64,000 nt of DNA, from contig DF236966.1 of the NCBI GenBank assembly GCA_000708835.1, forward strand, positions 248,001 to 312,000, written 5' to 3'. This DNA comes from Klebsormidium nitens (lineage: Eukaryota; Streptophyta; Klebsormidiophyceae; Klebsormidiales; Klebsormidiaceae). The notes under the pieces are model-generated. The model made no database searches, was not told the origin of the DNA, and saw only the letters and a list, made by a program, of their open reading frames with translations. Positions 1-12,500 of this stretch are shown in pieces; the stretch's first letter is position 1, and every line of letters begins with the position of its first letter. Position numbers and translations under genes: made by a program.

Positions 1-525
1 GCGCCCAACGGCAGCTTCACAGTCCCTGCAAGCTGAGCAAAGCTGCTTTACCGCCTCAAAAGAGTTTGTTTACGGATGGGCCGCTCGTCTGTGCTGAATG
101 TGGGCTGGGCTGTGCTGAAAGCTCCAGAGCGGAAGCCAAGGGCGCCCTGCACCCCTGGGGCTATACAATATCAGCTGGGGCTTCAAAAAGGCCTGATGTT
201 GCTCTCTTGACTCACGACATATCATATATCGTACGCCGATTAATATTACCCAATTTCCAACCAATTCATTTACAGGTGGAAGCTTTCATCGGTGTTCTCC
301 ATCAGTTGCGTAGAATTTTCGATGCCCTTTGGATAACATAACTGCTCAGACATGTCTTCGGACTAGCCAAACTTGGTTTCTGCCTCAGATCTTTTGCGGA
401 GCTGCACAGGGCCCCAAGATCTGTCACACCCCACCCTTAGTTACGAGTAAAGTTGCCGGGCAGCTAACCAGAAGCCAGTGTACCACCAACCCGGAAAAAC
501 TGATGCAACTTTCTCCCTTCTGCAG
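1..525. other. 5' flank or first intron of the LRR receptor kinase
   Basis: No exon can be assigned here. The first recognisable exon of the receptor kinase opens at 526 after a TGCAG acceptor and needs one carried-over base, so at least one earlier coding exon, with the signal peptide, must exist. A possible acceptor at about 274 leads into a short open stretch, but I see no convincing donor. The true start codon may lie left of the window. Confidence 0.4.
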
Positions 526-3500
526 TGGCGGCCATCTTCAGCATTAGGCAAAAATGGCTGGGCAATCCTGTGGTGTATACATGGAACGGGCAGGACCCGT
601 GCAATCTGTGGAACGGGGTCGTTTGCTTCCAGGACCCGTTTACAGGCAGCAACAATATTGTAGGACTGTGAGTAGCTCCCGGCCCTCGGACTGCTTGCTA
701 GAATCTCTTGGGGTCTCACTACACCTATCCTGGTCGATCTGCAATCAGAGGAGCTGAACGAAGGGCATGCCCGACTGGTTAAGGCCATTATGTTTGGGCA
801 GGCGTTTCACTGTTGTTTGAATGCTGAGAGGAATGAGGCCAGTCATGAGCCCGGAGTCCTTCACAATCAAACAGACTTAGTCAACAACATTCTGCATTTT
901 TTCGTATCGAAGAATGGCACAATCCAACTTCTGAGCTCAGGTTTGGGTGCCTATGAAACGATGACACGCACGCTTGTGAGAATCAAGAATTATGTTTGGT
1001 GTATGTTTCTGCGATCCGCCTGGACTGGGCAGCTCACTCAATGGACAGGTGTTTAGAGAATTGGGTACAGGAAGGTTGCGCACGATCAAATTTTCTTCAG
1101 TCATCAGAGCATCGGAGGTGGCAAGACTATGCAGAGTGCCCTGAGGTTTCAAAAGTGCAGAAGGGCGGCCAGCCTAAAGTGAACAGAAGTAGGAACAATC
1201 AGATTCAGCCAGCTGAGAATGTTAATAGCAGAGTCGCCAAGAAATGATTCTCTCTGAAGTAGGATCTCTTGCTGAGCGTCCAGACTTTTCAAGATTTCCT
1301 TGGATAGCACAGTCAGAATGTGCCTTACTTATGGTCAATTCGTTTGGCCAGGTTGCCACTCGGTTGCTCAAGCATGAGCCAAAGCAAGTTCTTTACTTGT
1401 GCAGGAGCCTTGCAAATGCAAATGTACCTGGGCCGATCCCTCCCGAGGTCGGCAATTTCAGCCGGCTAAACTCTCTCGTCCTCACCAATAATAGGTTCAC
1501 AGGGACCATCCCCCCTGAACTGAGCAGCCTGTTCTACCTCAAGAAGATGTGAGCAGCCAAATCCTAGCCTCCATTCTAATTGCATGCAATTTCTGTCATA
1601 ATGTTTCGAACTAGGGGCCCTCCTTCCAGCTTCTTCTTCCAATAATTGGAATCTTCCAATAATTGGAATCTTCCAATAATCTTGGCAATAATTCGAGCAT
1701 GACACATCCTTTTGAGTCTCTTCTTCTGACTGTTGTAAAATCACCTAACCAGGGTTTCCAAATGAAGATTCTTGGCATCTTTACGTCAGTGTTCTGCCAG
1801 AATATGCAACAAGAACCGCTTCTTGTGGCGCTCCAACTTACCGCTACCTGCCGTGTCAGGTTTCGCAACATGTCTTTTAGTATTGGTTGGTAAGATCGTC
1901 CAGCTGCAGGAGCCAGCAACGGATTCAGGTAGCTATCTGTTCATCTTAATATTCTGGTCTCCAGGCCCTTCCTAAGACAGTGGAGCAGCGCGGATCGAGT
2001 CACAGCAGAATCTCTCAGATGAAGGTTACACGTAGCTTAGGAAGCATCAGGCGGGGGCAGAAAGGTGCAGAAAAGACTCGGAAAGGAACCACCTCGGAGT
2101 GCTGGAAGCTTGACTCACCAGTGCAGTGCGTCCCGAGGTCGATACGACCCATGTTCGATGTCTGTCCAGCTCGATCGAGAAAAGTCGAGAAAGAATTTGC
2201 GGGAAAACTCGGGGCTCTTATTCAAGCCTACTCATGTGCGAGCTCCTGTCTGCAGGCTGCTGAATAACAACCAGCTGACAGGGGGCATCCCAAGGGAGTT
2301 CGGGCTGCTTCCTGGACTCACCATCCTGTAAGGCCTTCTGCTTTAGGTGGTCAAGGGACAGCCTGTGTGAACCAATCTTGCATCCTGTTCACAATCTCTG
2401 TGCAGAAAGTTGGAAAGCCCCTTGAAGCACGCAAAGCTTGATTGAGGCCAGAAAAGGAAGCACCAAACGTGTCTGGAATCGGCTGACGGTGTTTTAGTAT
2501 GATTCACTTGGATCCATGCCGGTCTTTAAACCGATTCCGGATTGCGGTCCTGATTTGCAAACAACAGTTCGCCATAGTGGGAAAGATTCGTCGAGGTTCT
2601 TGGAAGACAGTCTCAGATGTTGCAAGATCGTGACATCATCTTGTGCATTTACTTCGTTTCTTACGTGCAGTGTTCACATCGTTTCTGCTTTGCTTCACAA
2701 GCAGTTGTATTTGATCCACTTTGTTAGCCTGAAATACAATTTGAGAGAAGACTCTCCTTCCTCAACAGAGTCGTCATCACGACCTCATTACTCTTGATTC
2801 GACGCGAATCACACTCCTTGGTGCTTTCAAGCTGCTCGTCGCATCTCGCAAGGTTTCGGATTCTCGAACCAGATCGGCGTCTAACACTGTTTCGGCTCTC
2901 TCTACAGCAACATAGACAACAACCAGCTGACCGAGCCACTCCCAGTGGAGGTCTTCACAATCACAGAGCTCCGTCAATTGTAAGCTCCACCGCGCGTCCC
3001 TCCTCTGATCCACAAATGCCGACAATACAAGCATCATACAACCTTAAATTGACAATGAAGCTCGAAATACCAGGAGACGATGAGATCGTGCATGCAACTC
3101 AATCCGCTTCTTTTCTCTGTATGGCCGCTCTTTTTGTCTGTATGGTCCCTTTGAACATTATGTGTACTCACCTTAACCCTCATATTCCAGGTTCGGCAGC
3201 AGAGTTAGTCTCTTATTCGCCAAGATTCGATAGCCGTCCACCGATATTCTCTAAGAGCTGGTCGCTGCCGAAACCTGCTCTTCCTAACCTGCCTCTATGG
3301 CATCGTTCAAAAGGCCCCGTAGTCATGTCACCCCTTCAGGCTTTTGAGGTCAACTGCCTCTCGGGCTCTGGTTCTAGGTCCTTTTCGACGTCAAAAACTT
3401 GTCCTAAGTGTCTTCCGGGTTTTCAAGCATGGCAATGCTTCCAGTTTTGCAACCCTCCAAGTCTGCTGAGCGCAAGCAGCTGTCGGGCAACGTCCCCGGG

Positions 3501-6500
3501 CCATATGCCGGCTCTCTTACCGTGTTCTGTATCACCTCCTGATATCTAGTAAAGCGAACCTAGTGCCTAACCCCCGTTTCCTCAACCCTCCAGCTCGGTG
3601 GAGAACAACCAGCTGTCCGGCAGCATTCCGGGCCAGCTACTCGGGGCGATAAACCTCCAGGCCCTCAACCTGAAGAGCAACCGGTTGAACGGCAGCATTC
3701 CGACCCTCCTGGGTAACCTCACCCAGCTGCAGAGCATGTGAGTCTGCGGCGGGTTTGCTGACGTCGCAAAGCACGCCCCGTGACGTCTTGTGACGTCAAT
3801 CGACATGCCTCAAACCGCTGAGTAGAGATTGCGTCACGTGGAAGCTGGCTCTAACCGGTGTTTCGGGAACGACAAGTTGCTGAGCCAAAAGACATTGTTT
3901 GCGCCTCCTTTGCAGCGATCTGAGCAGCAACAGCCTGACCGGAACCATTCCTGCCTCCTTGGGCAACCTGCAAACCCTGACGTTCCTGTAAGCACCGTCT
4001 CCTTCTTGTCTGATTTCTTTTGGGCCTTTTCAATTCAGTCGAAGTCCATTGCTTTCGGCCCCAGGACTTGTCCTTTATTGATGGAGATGTCGGATCACCT
4101 AGATCCCGTGATCTCTGCATCAACACTCTGCCTTCAAATTGTGCACTCAAATGTTGTTTGCAAACTCGGCTCCTTTTGAATCGGGTCGTACGTCATTTAG
4201 AAGACGAGGCGACAGCATCAGCATCAACATCAACTGCCCTTGCAGCCTCTCGAGACCATCACGTAACGCTGTCGATGTGTCTCAAATAATGGGCCCTGGT
4301 CGTTGATGAAGACGACTCATCGATTGAGAGCACCTTACGCAAAAGAGTAGCACCTTGACATCGTGCAAGCATTCTCATTGCAACCTCCTTCTGAGCAACG
4401 TGCTCATAGCGTGTGCCGAATGTTTGCAGGTCCCTGGCTAATAACCGACTGTCGGGGCAGATCCCACTGGCGCTTGCCAACGTGCTGAGTCTTCAATCAC
4501 TGTAAGGTTCCGCTTCTGTTCGTACATGCAATCACAACCTCGTTCCATTCTATTTGAATCTGCACACTTGGATCGTTGCTTCCTCTGAAAGTATGTACAG
4601 TCACCATGTCAGTCTGTTTCAGCGGACGCCTCAAACAATTTTCAACCTGGATTGCTTACAGTTAACTTGTTAGCTTACAGATGAATCTTCGAAGCATTGG
4701 CATAAATCTGCAGTTACTCTCGCTTGCTTCGAAGCTTGCTTTGCCATTCTCTGTGACGTTGCGCTGTGTGTGCGTCAATGGCTTGACACGTCTCGCCTTT
4801 CTTCTGTCATTTCGAATGCAGTCTGTGTGGGATTCTACTCTTTGCCTCCTTCCATTGGTCCGTATTCTCTGGTTTAGTCGAAATACTCGAAAGGATTGTT
4901 ATGACGATCTCGTAGGCAGTCCTACCTTCTGCTTCTACAGCTAGAACGTGAAAGTGTTGCAGTGCTGAAGACCAATTCGAAGAGGGCCAAAGGACTGAGA
5001 AGAGAATTAGAGACCGATACTTCCCTTTCGTCAATATGCTGGAAAGCCTGTAAGGTGGCTCAACACGGTGCAAAGTGCTTCCTCCCTTTCCATGCAGATG
5101 GCTCTTTAACAACACTCTCACTGGGACTATTCCAAGTCAACTGCAGTTCGTCCCGGACTTCAGGTAAGTCAACATGTGTTCTTCTCTCCTGCGAGCAATT
5201 CGTTTCAGATAGGTGGGGGAAGATACGCTGGTGACAGGCAAGGAAGGCTGCTTGTAGCTCACAATACTTTGCGGCTCTAACATGGATAGTCCTGACAAAT
5301 CTTGCATTAGCAGACACCGCTGGACTTTGGCGGCGGAGCCGCACGCCGTTCCGGACTTCGATTTCAATTCCGCTACCGTCCGCATATCCGCCAACTGAAG
5401 ACTGCATCTCTTGTCGTTTCTCAAGAGATGAAATCTCTTCCGGTCTTGTATCCCTGTTGACCACAACTCGTGAACCCTGCGCGCCTCTGTTTCGACCCCT
5501 CTTCCGTCGCTGACATCGGACTCTTCCCGGCTCCTTACCAGGGCGTTCGATAACCGACTTACGGCCCCAGCCTCTCGCATCCGCCCCTTCTCCCGGGCAG
5601 CAACACCCCGCCTCTTACTTCTCGTGTCGTCTCTCAAACTCACAGTGCGCCTCTTTTCCGCTACTGACTAAACTTCGGTTTGCTCCTAACCAGGGCGTTT
5701 GGTAACCGACTTACGGCCCCCGCTCCCGCATCCGCCCCCTCCCCCGGGCAGCTACTCCCCGGGGCTCCTGCCGCGGTCTGTTCTCCGGGCACTTCCGTCG
5801 CCTGCGCATGCCCGCAAGACGCGGGTGGGGTGGCGAACACCGGGCTGCAGTACTGCAACGGCAACGGGTCCGCGCGCAGCTCGTGCATCTGCCAGCCGCA
5901 GCGTGAGCCTTACTCTTCACTTCTCTCTCCTCTTCTCGCGAGAAGCCCTTGAAGGATGCATGATCCGGCGTCGACTTATGATTGGTTTGACAAGGTGGCA
6001 CTCGGAAATGCATCGTGAACACAGGCCGCCGTTGCGTTTACCGTACTCTCTATTGGCGAAAAGATGGCTGTTCTGTCTGACGACGAACAGTCCTCACCTT
6101 TTCCGGAAGCTCCAAGCTGAGCTCCTGGTTCCGTCCTCAGTTCTCGCACCTCGCATCCTCATCTCGCCTCCCGCAGTATACAAAGAGACAAAGCACGTAA
6201 CGAAAATGATGAAGAAACGAGGAAAGGAATCAGGAAAGAAAGGCAAATGCTTGTTCTTTCCGCAGAGTGCCGCACGTGCCCCCTGGGCCAAACTGCACGC
6301 CCCGTTCCCGCTGGTGCGGCCTGCCCTTCCGAGTGCCTGACGCCCCTGGTGGTCCTGCTGCGCATCGTGAACCTGACCATGGCGGACTTTGATAACGCTA
6401 CCGCCACGCAGTTTCGCTCCGTGCTCGCACAGCAACTAAGCCTGAGCCTGGATCAGGTGAGCAACGCACGCCAACTTTTCAGCTCCTGTGGGTAGCTTTC

Positions 6501-9500
6501 TAAATACAAAGTCCTGTAGAACGGGCTTTTTATTCCTTACGGAGGAAGAGGGCAGTGGAGACCGAAGATCTACAATCTCGAATCGAGGGCCAGGACCGAT
6601 TCGTCTGCTTACATCGCTGGTCGCAATCAGCCTTTCCACTTCCGTCCTTCATGTCTTGACAAGGAGACCGTCTTCGTCAAATCCGCAAATAATCGGTGAA
6701 AAGCACTTTCGTCTTCCACCAGCCAGTCAACCCTCTAACTAGTTAGAGGACATTCGAGATACTTTACCACTTCAACCTCACTTGACACCGTTCCTGCATC
6801 CCCAGGTCGCCCTCCTGCAAATCGCCCCGGGCAGTGTCATTGCCACTGTGGGCTTCCTTCCCCCCTCGAACGCCAACGCCACGTCACTCGACCCGCAAAT
6901 CTCCTCACGCATCGCAACCGCCCTCCTCTCGCAAAGTGTCAATCTCGGCGCCGCGTTCACCCCTTACCAGACCCTGACGGTCCTCCCAACCGTTGACACC
7001 ACCACTCCTGGCCCGACGCCGATCCCGGCGGCGCCAGTCGTGGTTAGGGTTAACCAGACTAACTGGCCCTGGGTTGTGGCGCTGCTCGTGCTGTCGATTG
7101 CGCTACTCATTGGAGTCTGCGCCATCGTAGGTGAGTCCTGGAAAGGACAGCATCATTTGCGCAGCTTTTTGGTAGCAGCTCGATTATCCTTTCAATGCTA
7201 ATTCGTCACGAGAGCTTTCAGGTTTTTCAGCTGTTGGTATGCCAGAGTTTGAGGGTTCTAACATTGAGTTTGTGACTGCACTGTTTTGAAGCCGTTGGAT
7301 TACGCACTCCTCGAGTTCAGGACCTGTTGAAGTAGGAAGCAAGGCCAAGTTGCTTCCCAGATTTCCCCTGCTAACTTCCCCTCGTCTGGGATCCCGAAAC
7401 CCTGACCCCAAGGTGTGGCTTCAAGCTGCAAGTCAGCAATTCTGAGCAACAGAAGTATACTCGGGGTAATCTACTCGATTCCAAGAGTCTGAAACTTTGC
7501 CTAACCCGTTTTCTCCTTCATTACATAGACTAACCAACTTCCTGAACCCTCCCCTCCAGCCTGGTGCTTCCTAACCGGCCGCTGCGCCCCCCCCGCGCGT
7601 CACGGCCCCTCCCCCCCGCACTCGCGCCGCTTCCAGCCGCTCCTCACCAACGACCCCGACTCCCTCGCTCTGAGGGGGGCGTCCCAGAAGACTTCTCGCG
7701 CTCTGGCGGTGCGCCCCCCCCTGATGCCGTACGTTGACATGCCCCCCTCCCGCTCCCGTTCCCATTCCAGCAACCCCCTGCTAGAGCAGCGGTACTCGGA
7801 ACCGCGGTCAGGGCCGGTTTCCGGGGCGAAGCGGCTCGTGGAGGCGGAGCGGGAGCCGCACTCGTGGAGCCCGGCCGGTGTGAATGAGCCCCCCCAGAGA
7901 GCGAACGTCGGCAAGTCGCTCTTCCAAGAGGGGATCAGGTGAGTCGGCAGTCGCTCGTTCTTGTTACCTGCTTTTCGTGTTATCATTTTGTTCCTTGCTC
8001 GCTTCTGTCCTCTTGTTCGTTTCAACTTCTCGTTTGGTTGTCTGCTCTTCCGTTCTTGGGCCGCAACTCGACTTGCCGCATCGGCTCAACCCCCTTGGAA
8101 GCGAAAGCTTTTGCTTGAAAACGGTGCGAGTTCAGAATCTGAAGCCAATCCCCAGGACAGATCTGGCCCAAGGAGCTTGAGCTTGGCTTATTGTGCCAGT
8201 CAGAGTTGTTGTTGCGACCAACTGGACCTGTGGAACCCATCCCTACCTGCAAGCATACCCGAACTTGCGTACTTTGCCTGTTCTCCCCTACGTCTGGTAA
8301 ACCCATTTTGACTTCAAGACACTTCTTTGCTGGTAACCCTAAATACCGCTCTGCAAGGCTGCTCCAACAAGATTGTCGCAAGCAAAGTGCCTCTTTCAGC
8401 AAATCGCCCCTCTCTAACCCCTTTCTCTCCCCCTGCCAAGCGGTCCAGTGAGGAGGTCGCCTTCGAGCCCCCCAAACCAACACCCTACAAGCATAACCAT
8501 ACTTTCTTAACAATCCTGATCCCCTTCAAAGACGTAGGTCTTCTGGTCTAACAGTTCTCTTTTCAACCACCACTTTGCATCGCTGCTCTGATACCGATAA
8601 ACCAAGCATAACCCCTGTTTTGACCCTCCGCATAGGCGCACTGGTGAGGAGGTCGCCTTCGAGCCCCCCATCCGCAAGGTCCCGGTCAAGATTACGTCAT
8701 TCCCTCCGCCAGAAGCGCCCGGTAGACCGACAACCGACCTCGCAGTTCCCGCTTCGATAGGCATGACGCAGCTCGGGGGCCAACTAGCGGGGCCTTCGTT
8801 CCTGAACCAGCCCGCAATGCGCCCCGCCGTCACGACTCCCCCGGAGTCGGCGGTTTTGAGTAACGTGGGCGCGAAGGAGATCCCGCTTGCGGTGTTGCAG
8901 ACTGCCACCGACAACTTCAGCGAGGTGAGGGGGGGTCTCTCAAGTTTGCGAGGTCTGTCGAGTTGCGGACAGCCGAAGATGCCGTGTCTACCCAGTGAGT
9001 AGGGCTCTTGCGCGCTCCTCGCATGTCAGAAGCGTTGCACCGGCCGCAAGGAGACGACGCACTTTTTCCGAACTTCTTCTTTGGTGACGATTCGTCCTGT
9101 TCGATTGTTTTCTTGATTTGACTCATCTTCGTAAGAAAGGGGCCCAACCACCAATCCTCTCAGAAAGCGAATTGTCTGCCGCTGTCAAGAAAGCGTACTT
9201 TGACTTGGCACCCAAAACCACAAAAAGCAGTTTTCTGACCATTCCTCATCCGTTCGTACCTCTCAGGCCAACTGGGTAGGAACCGGGGGCTTTGGCCTGG
9301 TCTACCGGGGCGTTCTGCCCGTGTCGCAGTGCCCGGAGAAAGTGCGCGGGAAAAAGCCAACGCAGGATCTAGAGGTGGCCGTCAAAGTACTGGACGTCGA
9401 CACGACGCTGTCGGACCAGCGGTTCAAGACGCAGATGGAGCTGCTGGGGCGGTTAAAGCATAAGTATCTGGTAAGCCGGACGTGAATAGGCTCCCTCTGG

Positions 9501-12500
9501 TTTAAGTAGATACCTCTTGGTGTGAACGGGGGCAGTGTGACGTTTGTTGTAGCGGCTCAAGAAGAAGTACCCAGTGAGCTGGGGTGTATAAAAGCTTCCA
9601 GATGTGAATGGATACTATTCCTACTGTAAACGGGCCCAGTGTCGAGTAAGCAAAGTTGCCGGAGCAGCAAACAAGTAGTCACATGGTGAGCGCAGAGGTG
9701 CGAGAGTGTCCCCGCCTCTAGTTCTTTGCGCGCTTCCCGGCGATTCTGACGACGTGAACCTATTGCCCTCGCAGGTTGAGCTGATTGGGTACTGCATGGA
9801 GGGCAACGTGCGCATGCTGGTGTACGAGTTCATGGCGTTCGGCAGCCTGGCAGACCACTTGCACGGTGAGGATCGCGCCACGTGTCCATCTCCCTCCCTG
9901 CTACCCCGGGGCTTTTCGCAGCATAGAAGCGCTTACAGCCTTTGTTTGAGCCGCTGAAAAACCCTACTGAAGCTTCCTGAGTAGATTTGAAGATCCAAAG
10001 TTTTCGCTGCATACTTGCGAGGTTTTGAGCGGCCCACTTTGTCAACGCCTTGCCGGGCTTGTGTGAATGTTTCCCCAATGTTTCGCCAAAGAAGTGGGGA
10101 ATGCCCTCTCATGCTGAGTGTGAATGCACTTTCTCTGCAGGGCCGCGCCCTGGGCAGCCGCAGTTCCACCATCTAGTCGAGCTGACGTGGCGCCAGCGGA
10201 TGCGGATAGCTTATGGGTCGGCACGGGGCCTCAAGTAAGTTTGAAGCGTCTTCGGTACCAACTAAAGGGATATGGGTAAAGCGCAATTGCCTGCATCCAC
10301 TTCGACTTTTCGTGACGGAATTGGCGCATGCAACATAGTGAAGAGGGTTCAAGCTAATCTCTGGGGCTCTCGATGCCGTCTGTTTGGTCGCAACAATCCT
10401 GTCGTTATCTATAACGTTCATGGCATCGCGCCACTTGCCAGCTTTTTCTTTCGTGGCAACTACGGTCCTTTGAGGACCAAAGTGATTCTCTACCATCCAT
10501 ATCGTAGGAAAGATTCCTATCATCCATCTCTCAGCAACATGGTTTTGTAACGCCCTCCTGTTGCAGCGCTCCTCACATCCGCGAACACCATACCCAGTCA
10601 TACTTTGTGCATTCTAGTCAAAGCTGCGAGTTTCACTTTTGCGCGACCTCCCTTCTTGCAGTTACCTGCACACGCCAGAGGCCCCCGCCGGAAGCTCCCC
10701 TTTGGTGAGCCCCTTCCCGGGGCGCAAGAAGAAGCCGATCGTCGTGCACCGCGACCTGTCCACCAGCAACATTCTGCTGGACGACAACATGCAGGTGAGC
10801 CGTCCGAAGTGTCCGGAGACCCGTTCCGTCATTTCGGACGGTACATACTCGACTCTGCACATGCCGTGTGTCTGAGAACAATCGTGTCTGGTAGCTGCCT
10901 TCTAGGGTCCTTTTCCAAGAAGACTGGAGCATCATCGTGTGCGTGTGAATTCAACGATTTTGTCGCCCGAAAGTACAGACGTTCAGATTGGCAGTTGATG
11001 CTCCTTCTTTCTCTTAACCAGCGTGCGGAAGCTTCACAAGTAGACGCTTCATATGTGTTTTCCTATTATTGCCGCCAGCCCTCACCAGCAAAGTGGTGCC
11101 TACAGGTGCGCGTGGTGGATTTCGGGCTGGCGCCTCTCATGCTGACGTCACCCTCGGAGGCGGGCGACAGCGCGGGCAAGCGCAGGGACGCAGACGAGAC
11201 CCCCACGCCGTCCGAGGTCGCAACGCCCGCGCATCGTAGCGCCTTGGCAAGCCCGGGCATGCGCAGTGGGGCCGCATCTGAAGGTGAGCATGGAATTGGG
11301 TTAATCTGAGTTAATCTTTTTGGTTGGGTTACTATAGGTCGATCGAGGGCCGTTGCGAGCCCGGGCATGCGCAGTGGGGCCGCTTCCGAAGGTGAGCTTG
11401 GAACTGAGTCAAAGCGGGGTTANNNNNNNNNNNNNNNNNNNNNNNNNNNNNNNNNNNNNNNNNNNNNNNNNNNNNNNNNNNNNNNNNNNNNNNNNNNNNN
11501 NNNNNNNNNNNNNNNNNNNNNNNNNNNNNNNNNNNNNNNNNNNNNNNNNNNNNNNNNNNNNNNNNNNNNNNNNNNNNNNNNNNNNNNNNNNNNNNNNNNN
11601 NNNNNNNNNNNNNNNNNNNNNNNNNNNNNNNNNNNNNNNNNNNNNNNNNNNNNNNNNNNNNNNNNNNNNNNNNNNNNNNNNNNNNNNNNNNNNNNNNNNN
11701 NNNNNNNNNNNNNNNNNNNNNNNNNNNNNNNNNNNNNNNNNNNNNNNNNNNNNNNNNNNNNNNNNNNNNNNNNNNNNNNNNNNNNNNNNNNNNNNNNNNN
11801 NNNNNNNNNNNNNNNNNNNNNNNNNNNNNNNNNNNNNNNNNNNNNNNNNNNNNNNNNNNNNNNNNNNNNNNNNNNNNNNNNNGTGAGCTTGGAACTGAGT
11901 CAAAGCGGGGTTAGGATATCTGGTTACATACTATGGATCAAATGGGCCCTTTGCAAGCCCGGGCATGCGCAGTGGGGCCGCGTCCGAAGGTGAGGTTGGA
12001 CTCTGGTTAAGCTGGGTTAATTGAACAGGATCGAGAATGATGATGGGGCAAAGGGGGCCGTTTTGCGAGCCCAGGAATGCGTGTGGGGCGGGCCATGTCT
12101 ACTGGTGAGCTTGGAATCTCGTTCAATCTGGTTTGACCTACGATGGGTCAAACGGGGGGCCTTTGCAAGCCCGGGTATGCGCAGTGGGGCCGCAATCTAA
12201 AAGTGAAGTTGAAATATCGGTTCAGCTGGATTACCGATGGATCAGGATTGATGAAGGTGGATCGAGAAAAGTCAGTCCTTGTTAAAAACCTGCCCAAGGT
12301 GACAGGCTCAAAGTCAGTCTTTCGCTTCTGTTCAACGGGCAAAATGCAGAAATGTTCGGGGGCCGAGGTCTTCAAATACAATAATCACGCCTCACGTATG
12401 TAGTGCATCTCAGCTGACGTAGTGCGTGACGTCACTCGCAGGCTACGCGTCGCCCGCCTCCCCCTCGGTGGGCTGGACCAGTCCCAAGAGCGACGTGTTT

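Noticed and set aside
2794-3549. 251-codon plus-strand frame overlapping an LRR exon
   Set aside because: It is a chance open frame. The real 72-base LRR exon at 2908-2979 is read in another frame and ends in a proper donor.
5699-6340. 213-codon plus-strand frame across the Cys-rich exons
   Set aside because: It is in the wrong frame relative to the spliced receptor and runs through the intron.
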